This document shows positions 1 through 9,251 of a DNA stretch of 64,000 nucleotides, one piece after another. How positions within the stretch are numbered: position 1 is the first letter of the stretch; each line of letters opens with the position of its first letter. Position numbers and translations under genes: made by a program. The notes beneath the pieces are model-generated. The model was not told the origin of the DNA and searched no databases. It was given only the letters and a program-made list of their open reading frames with translations. Origin of the DNA: an uncultured Sutterella sp. (GTDB taxonomy: Bacteria > Pseudomonadota > Gammaproteobacteria > Burkholderiales > Burkholderiaceae_F); NCBI GenBank assembly GCA_905213905.1, contig CAJMKD010000005.1, positions 40,705 through 104,704 of the forward strand, in the 5' to 3' direction.

Positions 1-582
1 CGGATCGCCGAGCGGCGTGAGCGAGCCGCCCACATTGGCGACGAGGAAGATGAAGAAGATGAAGGTCTGCATCTTGCGGATGCGGTTTTCATTCGCGTGA
101 ATGAGCGGACGAATGAGCAGCATGGCCGCGCCCGTCGTGCCCATGAAGTTCGCAAGCACGGCGCCCGTCGCGAGGAAGGCCGTATTGACGATCGGATGTC
201 CGACGAAAGTGCCGCGGACATGAATGCCGCCCGCCACAATGAAGAGCGCGCCGACGAAGATGATGAATGGGACGTAGTCGGCAAGCAGCACATGAATGAT
301 GGCATCGATGCCGATTTCAAAGCCGATCAGCACGCAAAGCGGCACAGCGCAACAGAGCGCCCAGAAAACAGACACTTTGCCGAAGTGGTTGTGCCAGAAA
401 TGCGGCAGAAAGAGCGGGCAAAGCGCGATCGAGAGCAGAATCCCCGCAAACGGAATCGCCCAGCCGAGCGAGAGGCTCGAGCCGTCAAGGCCCGCCGCAC
501 TCGCCGCAGCGGGAAAGAGCGCGCAAAGCGGCGCCGCGGCAAGCAGCGCGCCGAGACGACGCTTATTCGTTAGAAAAGACAC
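1..582 (-). CDS. Sodium:proton antiporter, NhaD-like, N-terminal part (cut by window edge)
   Basis: An open frame runs from a GTG at 582 to the window edge, 194 codons with no stop. An AAGGAG ribosome site lies 7 bases before the GTG. The protein opens with a short basic stretch and a hydrophobic segment, then has several membrane segments. It reaches the motif VANVGGSLTPLGDP at the edge, which I recall as typical of NhaD / arsenite-permease-like (ion transporter superfamily) sodium:proton antiporters in the inner membrane. The C-terminal half lies outside the window. Exact substrate is not certain; citrate or arsenite permease relatives share the fold. Confidence 0.75.
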   Translation of the reverse strand, partial: MSFLTNKRRLGALLAAAPLCALFPAAASAAGLDGSSLSLGWAIPFAGILLSIALCPLFLPHFWHNHFGKVSVFWALCCAVPLCVLIGFEIGIDAIIHVLLADYVPFIIFVGALFIVAGGIHVRGTFVGHPIVNTAFLATGAVLANFMGTTGAAMLLIRPLIHANENRIRKMQTFIFFIFLVANVGGSLTPLGDP

Positions 583-1052
583 AGTCGGTCTCCTTGTTGT
601 GTCGACGATCTGGCCGTCAGCTGCTGCACGAGGAAGCAGCCGCTGCGGCGAAGCCGTCTGTTTTTGCATGAGGGTGTGCGTCGGAAAGGGGATGCCGTCC
701 GTTCTCTGACTGCGTTCTGCCGAATCCGAGAGCGTCTGCCAAGCAGAAGCTTCCTCGAGCGATTCGCGGCCTTTCCGATGCGCGCCGGCGTCAGGCGAGA
801 CATTTTTTATTTTCACTCCGATGCGGCGCATTTGGTAGCGCGCACCGGCATGAAATTGGACATCCCTGACCAACGATCAAAGGAGTCCAAATGATCGCCC
901 GAATGAAAACATACACTGAAAATACAAAAAGCGTGCGGGAATTCCTGAGTTTTTGACGTCAAATGCGTCGAATTTCTGCAAAAAACATCGATCGCGCCCT
1001 GACGGCACGCCCAAATCCGACGGCCGTCTTCGTGCTGCGGGAACAAAAAGAC
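583..1052. other. Intergenic stretch between antiporter start and pncB terminator
   Basis: This stretch of about 470 bases carries no gene I can support. It should hold the antiporter promoter on the minus strand; an AT-rich patch near 806-820 is the most promoter-like part, but I could not fix -35/-10 boxes. A 21-codon plus-strand frame at 891-956 with an AGGAG site is the only coding candidate and is listed as a finding rather than a gene. Confidence 0.5.
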
Positions 1053-1091
1053 AAAAGCGCCGCCCGGTTTCTTCAAGAGAGCGGCGCTTTT
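1053..1091 (-). terminator. Rho-independent terminator after pncB, possibly bidirectional
   Basis: An 11-bp perfect stem (AAAAGCGCCGC at 1053-1063 with its complement at 1081-1091) encloses a 17-base loop. On the minus strand it is followed by a T-rich run. It lies about 30 bases beyond the pncB stop and closes the lepA-to-pncB operon. The plus-strand side also has a T run, so it may stop transcription both ways. Confidence 0.8.
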
Positions 1092-1122
1092 TGATTTCCT
1101 GCAGCGCTGAACGAGCGCTTTC

Positions 1123-2301
1123 TCAGCGGCCGGTGATGCCGAAAACCTGCCGCAGATAGCGCAGATAGCCCTCGTCTTCGCACATGCCTTTTTCAGGCGC
1201 ATCCGAAATTTTGGCCACGGGCTGCCCATTGCACTTCACCATCTTGATGACGACGTTGAGGGGCCGCGGCCCGCGGTCGTTCATCAGATTCGTGCCGATG
1301 CCGAAGCCGAGGCCCACGCGGCCGTGGAACCGCCGGTAAAGCTCAATCACCTTCGGAATCGTGAGCGCATCCGAGAAAATGAGCGACTTGCTCCTCGGAT
1401 CGCATTTGTTGAGCCGCCAGTGTTCGATCATGCGCTCGCCCCAGAGGAAGGGATCGCCCGAATCGTGGCGCGCCCCGTCGAAGAGCTTGCAGAAATACAT
1501 GTCGAAGTCCTTCAGGAAGGGCTCCATGCCGTAGACGTCCGAGAGCGCGATGCCGAGGTCGCCGCGATATTCCTTTGCCCACTGCTCGAAGCCGAAGACC
1601 TGGCTGTCGCGCAGCCGCGGACCAAGCGCCTGGCAGGCCTGCAGGTATTCATGCGCCATCGTGCCGAGCGGCGTGAGGCCGAGCTCCTTGGCAAAAAGCA
1701 CGTTCGAGGTGCCCGAAAGCATCGGCCCCAGGCGATCCTTGAGAATCGAGATCACCTTGCGCTGCCAGGCGCGGGAGAAGCGCCGGCGCGTGCCGTAGTC
1801 CGAGATGCGAAGCGTATCGTTGTCGGGCTCCTCAAGCAGCATCCGGATCTTTTCATCAAGCCGGCGCAGCCCCTCCTCTTCCGTCAGGTCCGGATAATTG
1901 CGCCGGAAGTAGATCTCGTTGATGATCGCGAGAACCGGGATTTCGAAAAGAATCGTGTGAAGCCACGGCCCCTTGATGTGCACGTCGATGCCGCAGGGAT
2001 AGTCGTCGCTCGGCCGCACGTCGACGTACTTGCGCTTCAGATGAAAAAGGCTCAGAAACTCAACAAAGTCGGGTTTGATGAAGCGCAGCCGGCTTAGATA
2101 ATCAAGCTCGTCGTCGGTGAAGTAAAGTTCGCAGAGCTCATCGAGCGCTTCGTTGATTTCAGCCGTGCACGGCCGGAGGTCGACATCGGGCGTCCGGCAC
2201 TTGAAGCGGTATTCAACTTCGGCGGCCGGGAACTGATGCAGCACGCACTGCTGCATCGTGAATTTGTAGAGGTCCGTGTCGAGAAGCGATTGAATGATCA
2301 T
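1123..2301 (-). CDS. pncB: Nicotinate phosphoribosyltransferase
   Basis: Converts nicotinate and PRPP, with ATP, to nicotinate mononucleotide in the NAD salvage (Preiss-Handler) pathway in the cytoplasm. The 392-aa protein matches the family from SLLDTDLYKFTMQQ at the N terminus through GTRRRFSR, GTSN, RHDSGDP and FGIGT to the C-terminal KMVKCNGQPVAKISD stretch. I chose the ATG at 2301 (MIIQSLLDTDLY) because the homologues begin here; the frame stays open upstream to a GTG at 2334. It is the last gene of the lepA-to-pncB operon, 90 bases after nagZ, and is followed by a terminator. Confidence 0.95.
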   Translation of the reverse strand: MIIQSLLDTDLYKFTMQQCVLHQFPAAEVEYRFKCRTPDVDLRPCTAEINEALDELCELYFTDDELDYLSRLRFIKPDFVEFLSLFHLKRKYVDVRPSDDYPCGIDVHIKGPWLHTILFEIPVLAIINEIYFRRNYPDLTEEEGLRRLDEKIRMLLEEPDNDTLRISDYGTRRRFSRAWQRKVISILKDRLGPMLSGTSNVLFAKELGLTPLGTMAHEYLQACQALGPRLRDSQVFGFEQWAKEYRGDLGIALSDVYGMEPFLKDFDMYFCKLFDGARHDSGDPFLWGERMIEHWRLNKCDPRSKSLIFSDALTIPKVIELYRRFHGRVGLGFGIGTNLMNDRGPRPLNVVIKMVKCNGQPVAKISDAPEKGMCEDEGYLRYLRQVFGITGR

Positions 2302-2391
2302 TTTGTGTTTAGGACGAATCGGAGAACGCGCCACAGTTGAAACAGGGCGCCTCGTTCCTCAAAGTCTATCGGTTCCGAAAAGCCGCATCGG

Positions 2392-3438
2392 TCAGATGCC
2401 CTCGAACGCCGCCTCGAAGCCCGCACGCTCGAGCGTTCGCCGCGCGGACCGATAGGTTTCGCTTGCGCGCAGCGCCGCAAGATCGGACGCAGCCTCGCCT
2501 CTTGGCAGAAGCCTCGAGAAGCGGGCGCTGAAGCGTTCTTCGCGGCGCCATTCGAGCGAGCCCAGCACTTCATCGACCTCGTCGGGGTGATTGCAGTAGA
2601 GAATCGCATCGCAGCCCGAAGAAAGCGCCCGGCGCGCACGCTCGAGCGGACTCTCGCCGCCCGCGCCCTTCATCGAGAGGTCGTCCGAGAAAACGAGTCC
2701 GGCAAAACCGAATTCCCCGCGAAGGATGTCCCGAATGAGTCTCGGCTCAAACGTCGCCGTGTGGCCGTCGAAAGCCTCAAAGGCAACGTGTGCCGTCATC
2801 ACAGCATCAAGCTCGAGCGAAAGGGATTGATAGACGGCCATGTCCGCGCGCAGCTGCTGCTCGCTGCGCTCGTCTACGGGAAGCGCCAAGTGGCTGTCGG
2901 CGACGGGCCATCCGTGGCCGGGGAAATGCTTGCCGCAGGCGCCCATGCCGGCAAGGCGAAGTCCGCCGATAAGCGCACGGGCATTTCGCGCAACCTCATC
3001 GGCGCTCGCGCCAAGCGAGCGCCTGCCGATCACGGCTGAGCGGCCGTAATCAATATCGAGCACTGGCGCATACGTGAAGTCGACGCCGACGGCGCGCAGC
3101 TCAGCCGCCAGGATGAAGCCCGCTGCCGCCATGAGCCGCGGTGCGTCAGGCGATTCGGAAAGCGCGCGCATTTCCGGAATCTTGGCAAAGCCCTCCCGAA
3201 AGCGCTGCACCCGGCCGCCCTCATGATCAACCGTAATTGGCATGCCGGGCCGAATGCGGTGGATTTCAGCCGTTAAGGCGCATAACGAGGCAATCGACTC
3301 GAAATTGCGGGTAAACAAAATAACAGCGCCGGCGAGCGGATGCGCGATGCGCTTGCGCTCCAGCGCCGTGAGCGAGGTGCCTTCAATATCTACGACGACG
3401 GGGCCGAGCGTATCTGCGATGGCCGATCGATTGCTCAT
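2392..3438 (-). CDS. nagZ: Beta-N-acetylhexosaminidase
   Basis: Glycoside hydrolase family 3 enzyme that removes N-acetylglucosamine from anhydro-muropeptides in cytoplasmic peptidoglycan recycling. The 348-aa protein shows the family landmarks: VDHEGGRVQRFREGF, the KHFPGHG loop with the catalytic-helper histidine, and FSDDLSMKG with the nucleophile aspartate. Start ATG at 3438 has a GGAG site 7 bases upstream. It lies directly after recO. In many betaproteobacteria pdxJ and acpS sit between recO and nagZ; both are absent here. Confidence 0.95.
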   Translation of the reverse strand: MSNRSAIADTLGPVVVDIEGTSLTALERKRIAHPLAGAVILFTRNFESIASLCALTAEIHRIRPGMPITVDHEGGRVQRFREGFAKIPEMRALSESPDAPRLMAAAGFILAAELRAVGVDFTYAPVLDIDYGRSAVIGRRSLGASADEVARNARALIGGLRLAGMGACGKHFPGHGWPVADSHLALPVDERSEQQLRADMAVYQSLSLELDAVMTAHVAFEAFDGHTATFEPRLIRDILRGEFGFAGLVFSDDLSMKGAGGESPLERARRALSSGCDAILYCNHPDEVDEVLGSLEWRREERFSARFSRLLPRGEAASDLAALRASETYRSARRTLERAGFEAAFEGI

Positions 3439-3496
3439 TTTTTATCTCCGATAAGCTGCGCGTCGCGACCGGTGCGACTGCTGCGCGCCGAGCGGG

Positions 3497-4552
3497 CTAG
3501 AGCTTCTTGAGCTCGTTGAGCACACGCCGCGTGCGCAGCGTTTTTGTCCCGAGACGATGCTGAATGACTTCACGGAGAATATCACGCGCGCTGCGCAGCA
3601 CCGTCGCCGAGGATAGATCACCGGCAAGAAGCGCTGTTATGACATGAGCATCATAAACATGATCCGACGGCGCATTGCCGGGAGAGCTTTGCACAAGAAG
3701 TCCGTCTCGAACGATGTAGCCCGCAGCGGCGCCCTCTTGGGATCCCGCCGGCGAAGCATCATCAGCCTTGGCGAGCGGCCAGCCTGAAAGGCGCAGGAGC
3801 GCCATTTCAAAGACGCGAAGCGCCCGCTGCCGCTCAAGGGACGAGGAATCGCCGAGCGCAGCAAGCACCTGCACGTAGGCGGCAAAGAGGGCCGGGGCCG
3901 GGTCTTCGCGCTCGGTCATCCGCAAAATGAGTTCATTCACGTAAAAGCCCGACATGAGAGCGTCGCCCTCAAGCGGCAGCAGCGAACCGAGCCATTCGGC
4001 GCGCACAAGAACCTTCGCTTCGTTGCGGCCTGTCCAGGTGAAGCGAAGCGGGGAAAACGGCACCAGCAGTCCGCGCAGCTGCGAAGAAGGACGCTTGGCG
4101 CCTTTGGCGATCAAAAATACGCGCCCGTAGCGAAGTGAAAACACATCGAGCAGCAGACTCGACTCGCTCCACGGACGAACGTGAAGCACAAAGCCCGGCT
4201 CCGCAGCGACGCGTCTTGGCATCGCTCGCGCTCCAGCAGCGGCGCGGTCGTCGAGAAGCGCCTGCGCCTCTTCAAGAATGCGCGCGGCGGCATCGGTTCT
4301 CGCCACAGCGAGGCCGACGGAGCGGTCTGCCGCGCGCGCCGGCGGCGTCTTATCGAGCGAAGCCTTGCCGGGCGAGCGATAGAGCCGCGCCGAAGCATCG
4401 TTCGCCTTGGGCGGACGGGCTTTCGGGCGAGCGAGCTCGCTCGCGGCCGCCTCTTCAGACGCTCGGCTGCTTTGAAGCGATGCCGCCGGCGCCTGCCTTG
4501 CTTCAAAAGCAAGGAAGGCGGGTGAAGAATAGTCGGCTTCCCGATTCGTCAT
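3497..4552 (-). CDS. recO: DNA repair protein RecO, with long Ala/Arg-rich N-terminal extension
   Basis: RecO helps load RecA with RecF/RecR at gaps and anneals single strands. The typical RecO body starts near residue 115 (FVLHVRPWSESSLLLDVFS) with the OB fold, followed by the helical domain with YVNELILRM. The C terminus ends in NELKKL. The first 110 residues are low-complexity, rich in Ala, Arg and Ser, and unlike RecO. An ATG at 4222 (residue 111) has a GGAG 8 bases upstream and would give a 241-aa protein, the normal RecO length, so it may be the real start. The longer frame is given because it stays open with no stop. Confidence 0.85.
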   Translation of the reverse strand: MTNREADYSSPAFLAFEARQAPAASLQSSRASEEAAASELARPKARPPKANDASARLYRSPGKASLDKTPPARAADRSVGLAVARTDAAARILEEAQALLDDRAAAGARAMPRRVAAEPGFVLHVRPWSESSLLLDVFSLRYGRVFLIAKGAKRPSSQLRGLLVPFSPLRFTWTGRNEAKVLVRAEWLGSLLPLEGDALMSGFYVNELILRMTEREDPAPALFAAYVQVLAALGDSSSLERQRALRVFEMALLRLSGWPLAKADDASPAGSQEGAAAGYIVRDGLLVQSSPGNAPSDHVYDAHVITALLAGDLSSATVLRSARDILREVIQHRLGTKTLRTRRVLNELKKL

Positions 4553-4639
4553 GACCGATGCGGTCCGCCCCCCTGCACCCCCGTCTCTGCCGCTCTTCGC
4601 GCAAAGAGAGGCGGGATGTCCTTTGAAGGGCTGCGACTC

Positions 4640-5713
4640 TTAGTCGTAGCCGAGCGTCTTGAGCGCCTTCACGTCGTCGGACCAGCCGCGGCGCACGCGC
4701 ACCCAGACTTCGAGATAAACGCGCTTGCCGAGCATCTGAGCAATATCGGCTCGCGCGAGGCGCGAAATTTCGCGCAGCTTCGCGCCGCCCTCGCCGATCA
4801 CAATCGGCTTGTGGCTTTCGCGCTCAACGATGAGCGTTGCAATGATGGTCGCCTCCTCATCGGTCTCCGCCCATTTGTCAATCGTGACGGCAATGCCATA
4901 AGGCAGTTCGTCGCCGAGCAGGCGAAAGGCCTTTTCGCGAATCGTTTCAGCCGCAAGGAAGCGGGGCGACTTGTCGGTGAAGAGATCCGGATCGAAATAA
5001 GGAACGCTCTCCGGAAGAAGCTTTTCGATTTCGCCGAGAAGATCGTCGAGCTGGCGATTCTTTTCTGCAGAAACGGGCACGATAGCAGCAAAGGGATAGC
5101 GGCTCATGGATTCGGCCATGAGCGGCAGCATTGCGTCGCGATTCTTCGAAAGATCCGTCTTGTTGATCGCAAGAATGACATTCTTTGCATCCTTAGGCAG
5201 AAGCGAAAGCACTTCCAGATCGCCCGGACGCCAGCCGAGCGCTTCGATCACGAAGACGACGGCATCAACTTCAGCGAGCGTCGAGCGCACGGAGCGGTTC
5301 ATGCGGCGGGTGAGCTGCGTCTTCACTTTCGTCTGAAAGCCCGGCGTATCGACAAACACAAACTGCGCCATGGGCTTCGTCACAACGCCGAGCACGCGGT
5401 TTCGCGTTGTTTGAGGCTTTTTCGAGGTGATCGAAACCTTCTCGCCGATCAGATGGTTGATCAGCGTCGACTTGCCGACGTTGGGACGCCCCACGACGGC
5501 AACGTACCCGCAGCGAAAGCCTTCAGGCACAGCCGGGCGCAGCGATCCGCTCGCGGCGAGCATGGCCTCGAGTTCGGCGCTGCGGCGCTCGGCGTCGTCT
5601 GGCGCGTCGTTCAGAGGGGCTTCCGTAGCCGCATCAGGCGCGGCCGGCATTTCTTCGTCAATCTGCTTTTCTTCGATCGTTTCGTTTGTCTTCATCCGGT
5701 TTCGGCGCCTCAT
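4640..5713 (-). CDS. era: GTPase Era
   Basis: Ras-like GTPase that binds the 3' end of 16S rRNA and assists 30S subunit maturation. Visible motifs: G1 GRPNVGKST, G3 DTPG, G4 NKTD, G5 VSA, then the C-terminal KH domain with VIGEGGAKLREI and LEVWVRVRRGW. The 357-aa frame carries about 65 acidic, Ala-rich residues ahead of the GTPase domain, longer than usual. The ATG at 5713 is used, but the ATG at 5695 (MKTNETIEEK) is equally possible; neither has a strong ribosome site. It lies between rnc and recO in the operon. Confidence 0.95.
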   Translation of the reverse strand: MRRRNRMKTNETIEEKQIDEEMPAAPDAATEAPLNDAPDDAERRSAELEAMLAASGSLRPAVPEGFRCGYVAVVGRPNVGKSTLINHLIGEKVSITSKKPQTTRNRVLGVVTKPMAQFVFVDTPGFQTKVKTQLTRRMNRSVRSTLAEVDAVVFVIEALGWRPGDLEVLSLLPKDAKNVILAINKTDLSKNRDAMLPLMAESMSRYPFAAIVPVSAEKNRQLDDLLGEIEKLLPESVPYFDPDLFTDKSPRFLAAETIREKAFRLLGDELPYGIAVTIDKWAETDEEATIIATLIVERESHKPIVIGEGGAKLREISRLARADIAQMLGKRVYLEVWVRVRRGWSDDVKALKTLGYD

Positions 5714-5803
5714 CGGCTCAGCAATGCGCGCCGCCTCAAGTTCTTTGCTCGGTGCGCTTCATTCGGCCTATCGATGCTGGCCGCTTGACGCACGGATGCC
5801 TTC

Positions 5804-6490
5804 CTACTTCTTCAGAATCTTTGACTGCGCAGCCTCGAGCGCGAGCATCGCCGCGTTCTGTTCGGCCGCGCGGCGGTTGTTCGCACGGCCGCTTGTTGCA
5901 ATTCCGAGGGACTCGATGCGGCATTCGCATTCGAACGAGCGCTCGTGCGCGGCGCCCATCGTGTGAAGAATCGTGTACTCGGGCCTCGGCAGGTGCGCGC
6001 CCTGCAGGAGCTCCTGCAGGCGCGTCTTGGGATCCTTGCTGAAGGTCTCGGGCGTGAGGTTCGAAAGAATGGGCTCATAGACGCGCAGAATCACTGCCTG
6101 CGCAGCTTCGAAGCCCGCTTCGCGGAAGACCGCGCCGAAGATCGCCTCCATGGCGTCGGCGAGAATCGAGGCGCGCTCGGCGCCCCCTGTTTTGAGTTCG
6201 CCCTCGCCCATGTAGAGAAAGGCTGAAACATCGATGTGCTTGGCGACTTCATGCAGCGTCTTCTCGCAGACGAGATTGGCCCGGACGCGGGACAAATCGC
6301 CTTCGGAAAAATGCGTGTCGCGCAGAAAGAGCGCGTAGCCGATCACGCAGTTGAGGACAGAGTCGCCGAGAAATTCAAGGCGCTCGTTATGTTCGGCCGC
6401 GTAGCTTCTGTGCGTGACGGCCCGGCGAAGGAGCTTTTCATCCTTGAAGCTGTAGCCGATACGTTCCTGCAGAACGCTTAAGGGAAGCAT
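5804..6490 (-). CDS. rnc: Ribonuclease III
   Basis: Double-strand RNA endonuclease that processes rRNA precursors and structured mRNAs. The 228-aa protein has the signature HNERLEFLGDSVL, the second acidic motif DAMEAIFGAV, and a C-terminal double-stranded RNA-binding domain from about residue 155. Length is normal for the family. It sits 45 bases after lepB and 90 bases before era, the standard lepB-rnc-era order of proteobacteria. Confidence 0.97.
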   Translation of the reverse strand: MLPLSVLQERIGYSFKDEKLLRRAVTHRSYAAEHNERLEFLGDSVLNCVIGYALFLRDTHFSEGDLSRVRANLVCEKTLHEVAKHIDVSAFLYMGEGELKTGGAERASILADAMEAIFGAVFREAGFEAAQAVILRVYEPILSNLTPETFSKDPKTRLQELLQGAHLPRPEYTILHTMGAAHERSFECECRIESLGIATSGRANNRRAAEQNAAMLALEAAQSKILKK

Positions 6491-6535
6491 GTCGGAAATC
6501 CTTTGCTAATAACTTGTGTGGTTCGCTTTCGACGC

Positions 6536-7426
6536 TCAGCGGAAGCGCCCGATGCGGCTCATGTCGCCGAAGTTGGCCCAAATGAAGACGGCCTTGCCGA
6601 CGAGGTTTTCATCAGGCACGAATCCCCAGTAGCGGCTGTCTTCGCTGTTGTCGCGGTTGTCGCCCATCACAAAGTAGCTCTCCGGCGGCACGGTGCAGGC
6701 GAAGCCGTGTTCGTCGTAGCTGCACTCCGGCGCCTTTTTGATGATGCCCTGCGGCGGCACCCAGCTCGGACGACGGTGGTCGACCGCCATCAGGTGATTG
6801 ACGTCGCCGAGCTGCTCGTCGCGCTCTTCGAGCGTCACAAGCGTGTTCTCGTCGATGAAGTCGCGCGGCTCGCTCTGCTTCTGCTCGACGCCGTTCACGT
6901 AAAGCACCTTGTCGCGGTAGACAATGCGGTCGCCCGGCACGCCGATCACGCGCTTGATGAAGTCGACGCTCGGATCGACCGGATAGCGGAATACCACGAC
7001 GTCGCCGCGCTCAGGACTGCCGATCGGAATGAGCTTCGTGTTGGCAACCGGCAGACGGATGCCGTAATCAAACTTATTGACGAGAATGAAGTCGCCCACA
7101 TGCAGCGTCGGCAGCATCGAGCCCGAAGGAATGCGGAAAGGCTCGAAGAGGAAGCTGCGCAGAAGGAACACAACAAGGATCACCGGAAAGAGGCCGGCCG
7201 TGTACTCAAGCCACCAGGGCTGACGCAGGATGCGCTCGCAGATGCGGTTCCGCTCGTCGATCACGGCGGCTTCGCCGCGATCGATCGCTTCGCGGTTCTC
7301 GCGCTCGAAGTCGGCGGCGGCCTTTTCGGCAGCCGCACGGCGCGCAGGCAGAAACTTCACGCGTTCGGCCACCCAGAAGACGGCCGTGAAGACGGTGAGA
7401 AGAAAAAGAATCAACGCAAAATTCAT
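6536..7426 (-). CDS. lepB: Signal peptidase I
   Basis: Inner-membrane serine protease that removes signal peptides from Sec and Tat exported proteins. The 296-aa protein has an N-terminal membrane segment, a second one near residue 75 (LFPVILVVFLLRSF), the catalytic-serine motif IPSGSMLPTL, the catalytic-lysine motif FIKRVIGVPGD, and the box GDNRDNSEDSRYWGFV. It lies 31 bases downstream of lepA in the same operon. The window also encodes likely substrates, such as phoA and the exported protein at 38287. Confidence 0.97.
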   Translation of the reverse strand: MNFALILFLLTVFTAVFWVAERVKFLPARRAAAEKAAADFERENREAIDRGEAAVIDERNRICERILRQPWWLEYTAGLFPVILVVFLLRSFLFEPFRIPSGSMLPTLHVGDFILVNKFDYGIRLPVANTKLIPIGSPERGDVVVFRYPVDPSVDFIKRVIGVPGDRIVYRDKVLYVNGVEQKQSEPRDFIDENTLVTLEERDEQLGDVNHLMAVDHRRPSWVPPQGIIKKAPECSYDEHGFACTVPPESYFVMGDNRDNSEDSRYWGFVPDENLVGKAVFIWANFGDMSRIGRFR

Positions 7427-7457
7427 GTCGATCTCGCCTTGTTTGGTGATGCAGAGC

Positions 7458-9251
7458 TTACTTTTCGTCGGTCTGCAGAATAGCGAGGAAGGCTTCCTGC
7501 GGAATTTCCACGCTGCCCACCTGCTTCATGCGCTTTTTGCCGGCTTTCTGCTTTTCGAGAAGCTTGCGCTTGCGCGTAATGTCGCCGCCGTAGCACTTCG
7601 CAAGCACGTTCTTGCGCAGCGCCTTCACGTTTTCGCGCGCGATGATGTTGGCGCCGATGGCCGCCTGAATAGCCACCTCATACATCTGGCGCGGAATGAG
7701 CGAACGAAGCCGCTGAACGAGCTCGCGCCCCTTCGGCACTGCGTTCGAGCGGTGCATGATCGCAGAGAGCGGATCAACCTTCTCGCCGTTGATGAGAATG
7801 TCGACGCGCACGACGTCGGATGCGCGGTATTCCTTGAATTCATAATCCATCGACGCATAGCCGCGGGTGAGCGACTTCATGCGGTCGAAGAAGTCGAGCA
7901 CGATTTCGGCGAGCGGCAGATCGTAGGTGAGGTGCACCTGGCGGCCGTGATAGGCAAGGTTCGTCTGAACGCCGCGCTTTTCCTGGCAGAGCTTCATCAC
8001 GGCGCCCACGTATTCATTGGGAACGAAGATCGTCACGGTGTCGATCGGCTCGCGGATTTCGTCGATCTTGTCGACCGGCGGCAGCTTCGAGGGGTTTTCA
8101 ACCTGCACGACTTCGCCGTTGGTCATCAGCACCTCATAAACAACGGACGGAGCCGTCGTAATGAGGTCCATGTTGTATTCGCGCTCGAGGCGCTCCTGAA
8201 CGATGTCCATATGGAGCAGCCCGAGAAAGCCCGCGCGGAAGCCGAAGCCGAGCGCCTGCGAAACTTCCGGCTCGAATCGAAGCGCCGCGGCGTTGAGCTG
8301 CAGCTTCGTGAGCGCATCGCGAAGGGCATCGTACTGATTTGACTCAACAGGATAAAGTCCGGCGAAGACCTGCGGCTTCACCGCCTTGAAGCCCGGCAGC
8401 GCTTCAAGCGCCGGCTTCTGTGTGAGCGTCACAGTGTCGCCTACACGCGCATCCTTGAGCTCCTTGATGCCGGCGACAACAAAGCCCACCTCCCCGGCGG
8501 AAAGCTCGGTGCGCAGCTTGCTCTTGGGCGTGAAGACGCCGACCTGCTCAACGAGATGATTGGCGTTCGTCGCCATGAGCGTGATCTTGTCCTTCGGACG
8601 GATCGTGCCGTTCACGACGCGCACGAGCATCACGACGCCAACGTAGTTGTCGAACCAGGAGTCGATGATGAGCGCCTGCAGCGGCGCTTGCGGATCGCCC
8701 TTGGGTGGCGGCACGTCGCGAACGACGCGCTCGAGAATGTCGTCGATGCCAAGCCCGGTCTTTGCTGAGCAAGGGATGGCATCCGTCGCATCGATGCCGA
8801 TCACGTCTTCGATTTCCTCAGCCGCCGCCACGGGATCGGCGCTGCCGAGGTCCATCTTGTTGAGGACGGGAATCACTTCGACGCCGAGATCAATGGCCGT
8901 GTAGCAATTGGCGACCGTCTGCGCCTCGACGCCCTGCGTCGCGTCCACGACGAGCAGCGCCCCTTCGCAGGCCGAGAGCGAGCGGCTCACTTCGTAGGAG
9001 AAGTCAACGTGCCCCGGCGTGTCGATGAGGTTGAGCTCGTAGATCTGTCCGTCCTTGGCCTTGTATTTGAGTGCTGCCGTCTGGGCTTTGATCGTAATGC
9101 CGCGCTCGCGTTCAAGATCCATGCTGTCGAGGACCTGTTCGCTCATTTCGCGGTCGGAAAGACCGCCGCAGCGCTGAATGAGTCGATCGGCCAGGGTGGA
9201 TTTGCCGTGGTCGATGTGGGCGATGATCGAAAAGTTTCGAATGTTCTGCAT
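7458..9251 (-). CDS. lepA: Elongation factor 4 (LepA)
   Basis: Ribosome-associated translational GTPase related to EF-G. The 597-aa protein begins MQNIRNFSIIAHIDHGKST and carries DTPGHVDF, NKMDL and SAKTG, followed by the LepA-specific C-terminal domain ending in FLAILQTDEK. The ATG at 9251 gives the family length; the frame is open upstream to 9476 but that part resembles nothing in LepA. It is the first gene of the lepA-lepB-rnc-era-recO-nagZ-pncB operon. Confidence 0.97.
   Translation of the reverse strand: MQNIRNFSIIAHIDHGKSTLADRLIQRCGGLSDREMSEQVLDSMDLERERGITIKAQTAALKYKAKDGQIYELNLIDTPGHVDFSYEVSRSLSACEGALLVVDATQGVEAQTVANCYTAIDLGVEVIPVLNKMDLGSADPVAAAEEIEDVIGIDATDAIPCSAKTGLGIDDILERVVRDVPPPKGDPQAPLQALIIDSWFDNYVGVVMLVRVVNGTIRPKDKITLMATNANHLVEQVGVFTPKSKLRTELSAGEVGFVVAGIKELKDARVGDTVTLTQKPALEALPGFKAVKPQVFAGLYPVESNQYDALRDALTKLQLNAAALRFEPEVSQALGFGFRAGFLGLLHMDIVQERLEREYNMDLITTAPSVVYEVLMTNGEVVQVENPSKLPPVDKIDEIREPIDTVTIFVPNEYVGAVMKLCQEKRGVQTNLAYHGRQVHLTYDLPLAEIVLDFFDRMKSLTRGYASMDYEFKEYRASDVVRVDILINGEKVDPLSAIMHRSNAVPKGRELVQRLRSLIPRQMYEVAIQAAIGANIIARENVKALRKNVLAKCYGGDITRKRKLLEKQKAGKKRMKQVGSVEIPQEAFLAILQTDEK

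Noticed and set aside
97..573. A 158-codon plus-strand frame at the left edge
   Set aside because: The opposite strand encodes the antiporter with membrane segments and a good GTG start; the plus-strand product is an Arg/Glu-rich shadow.
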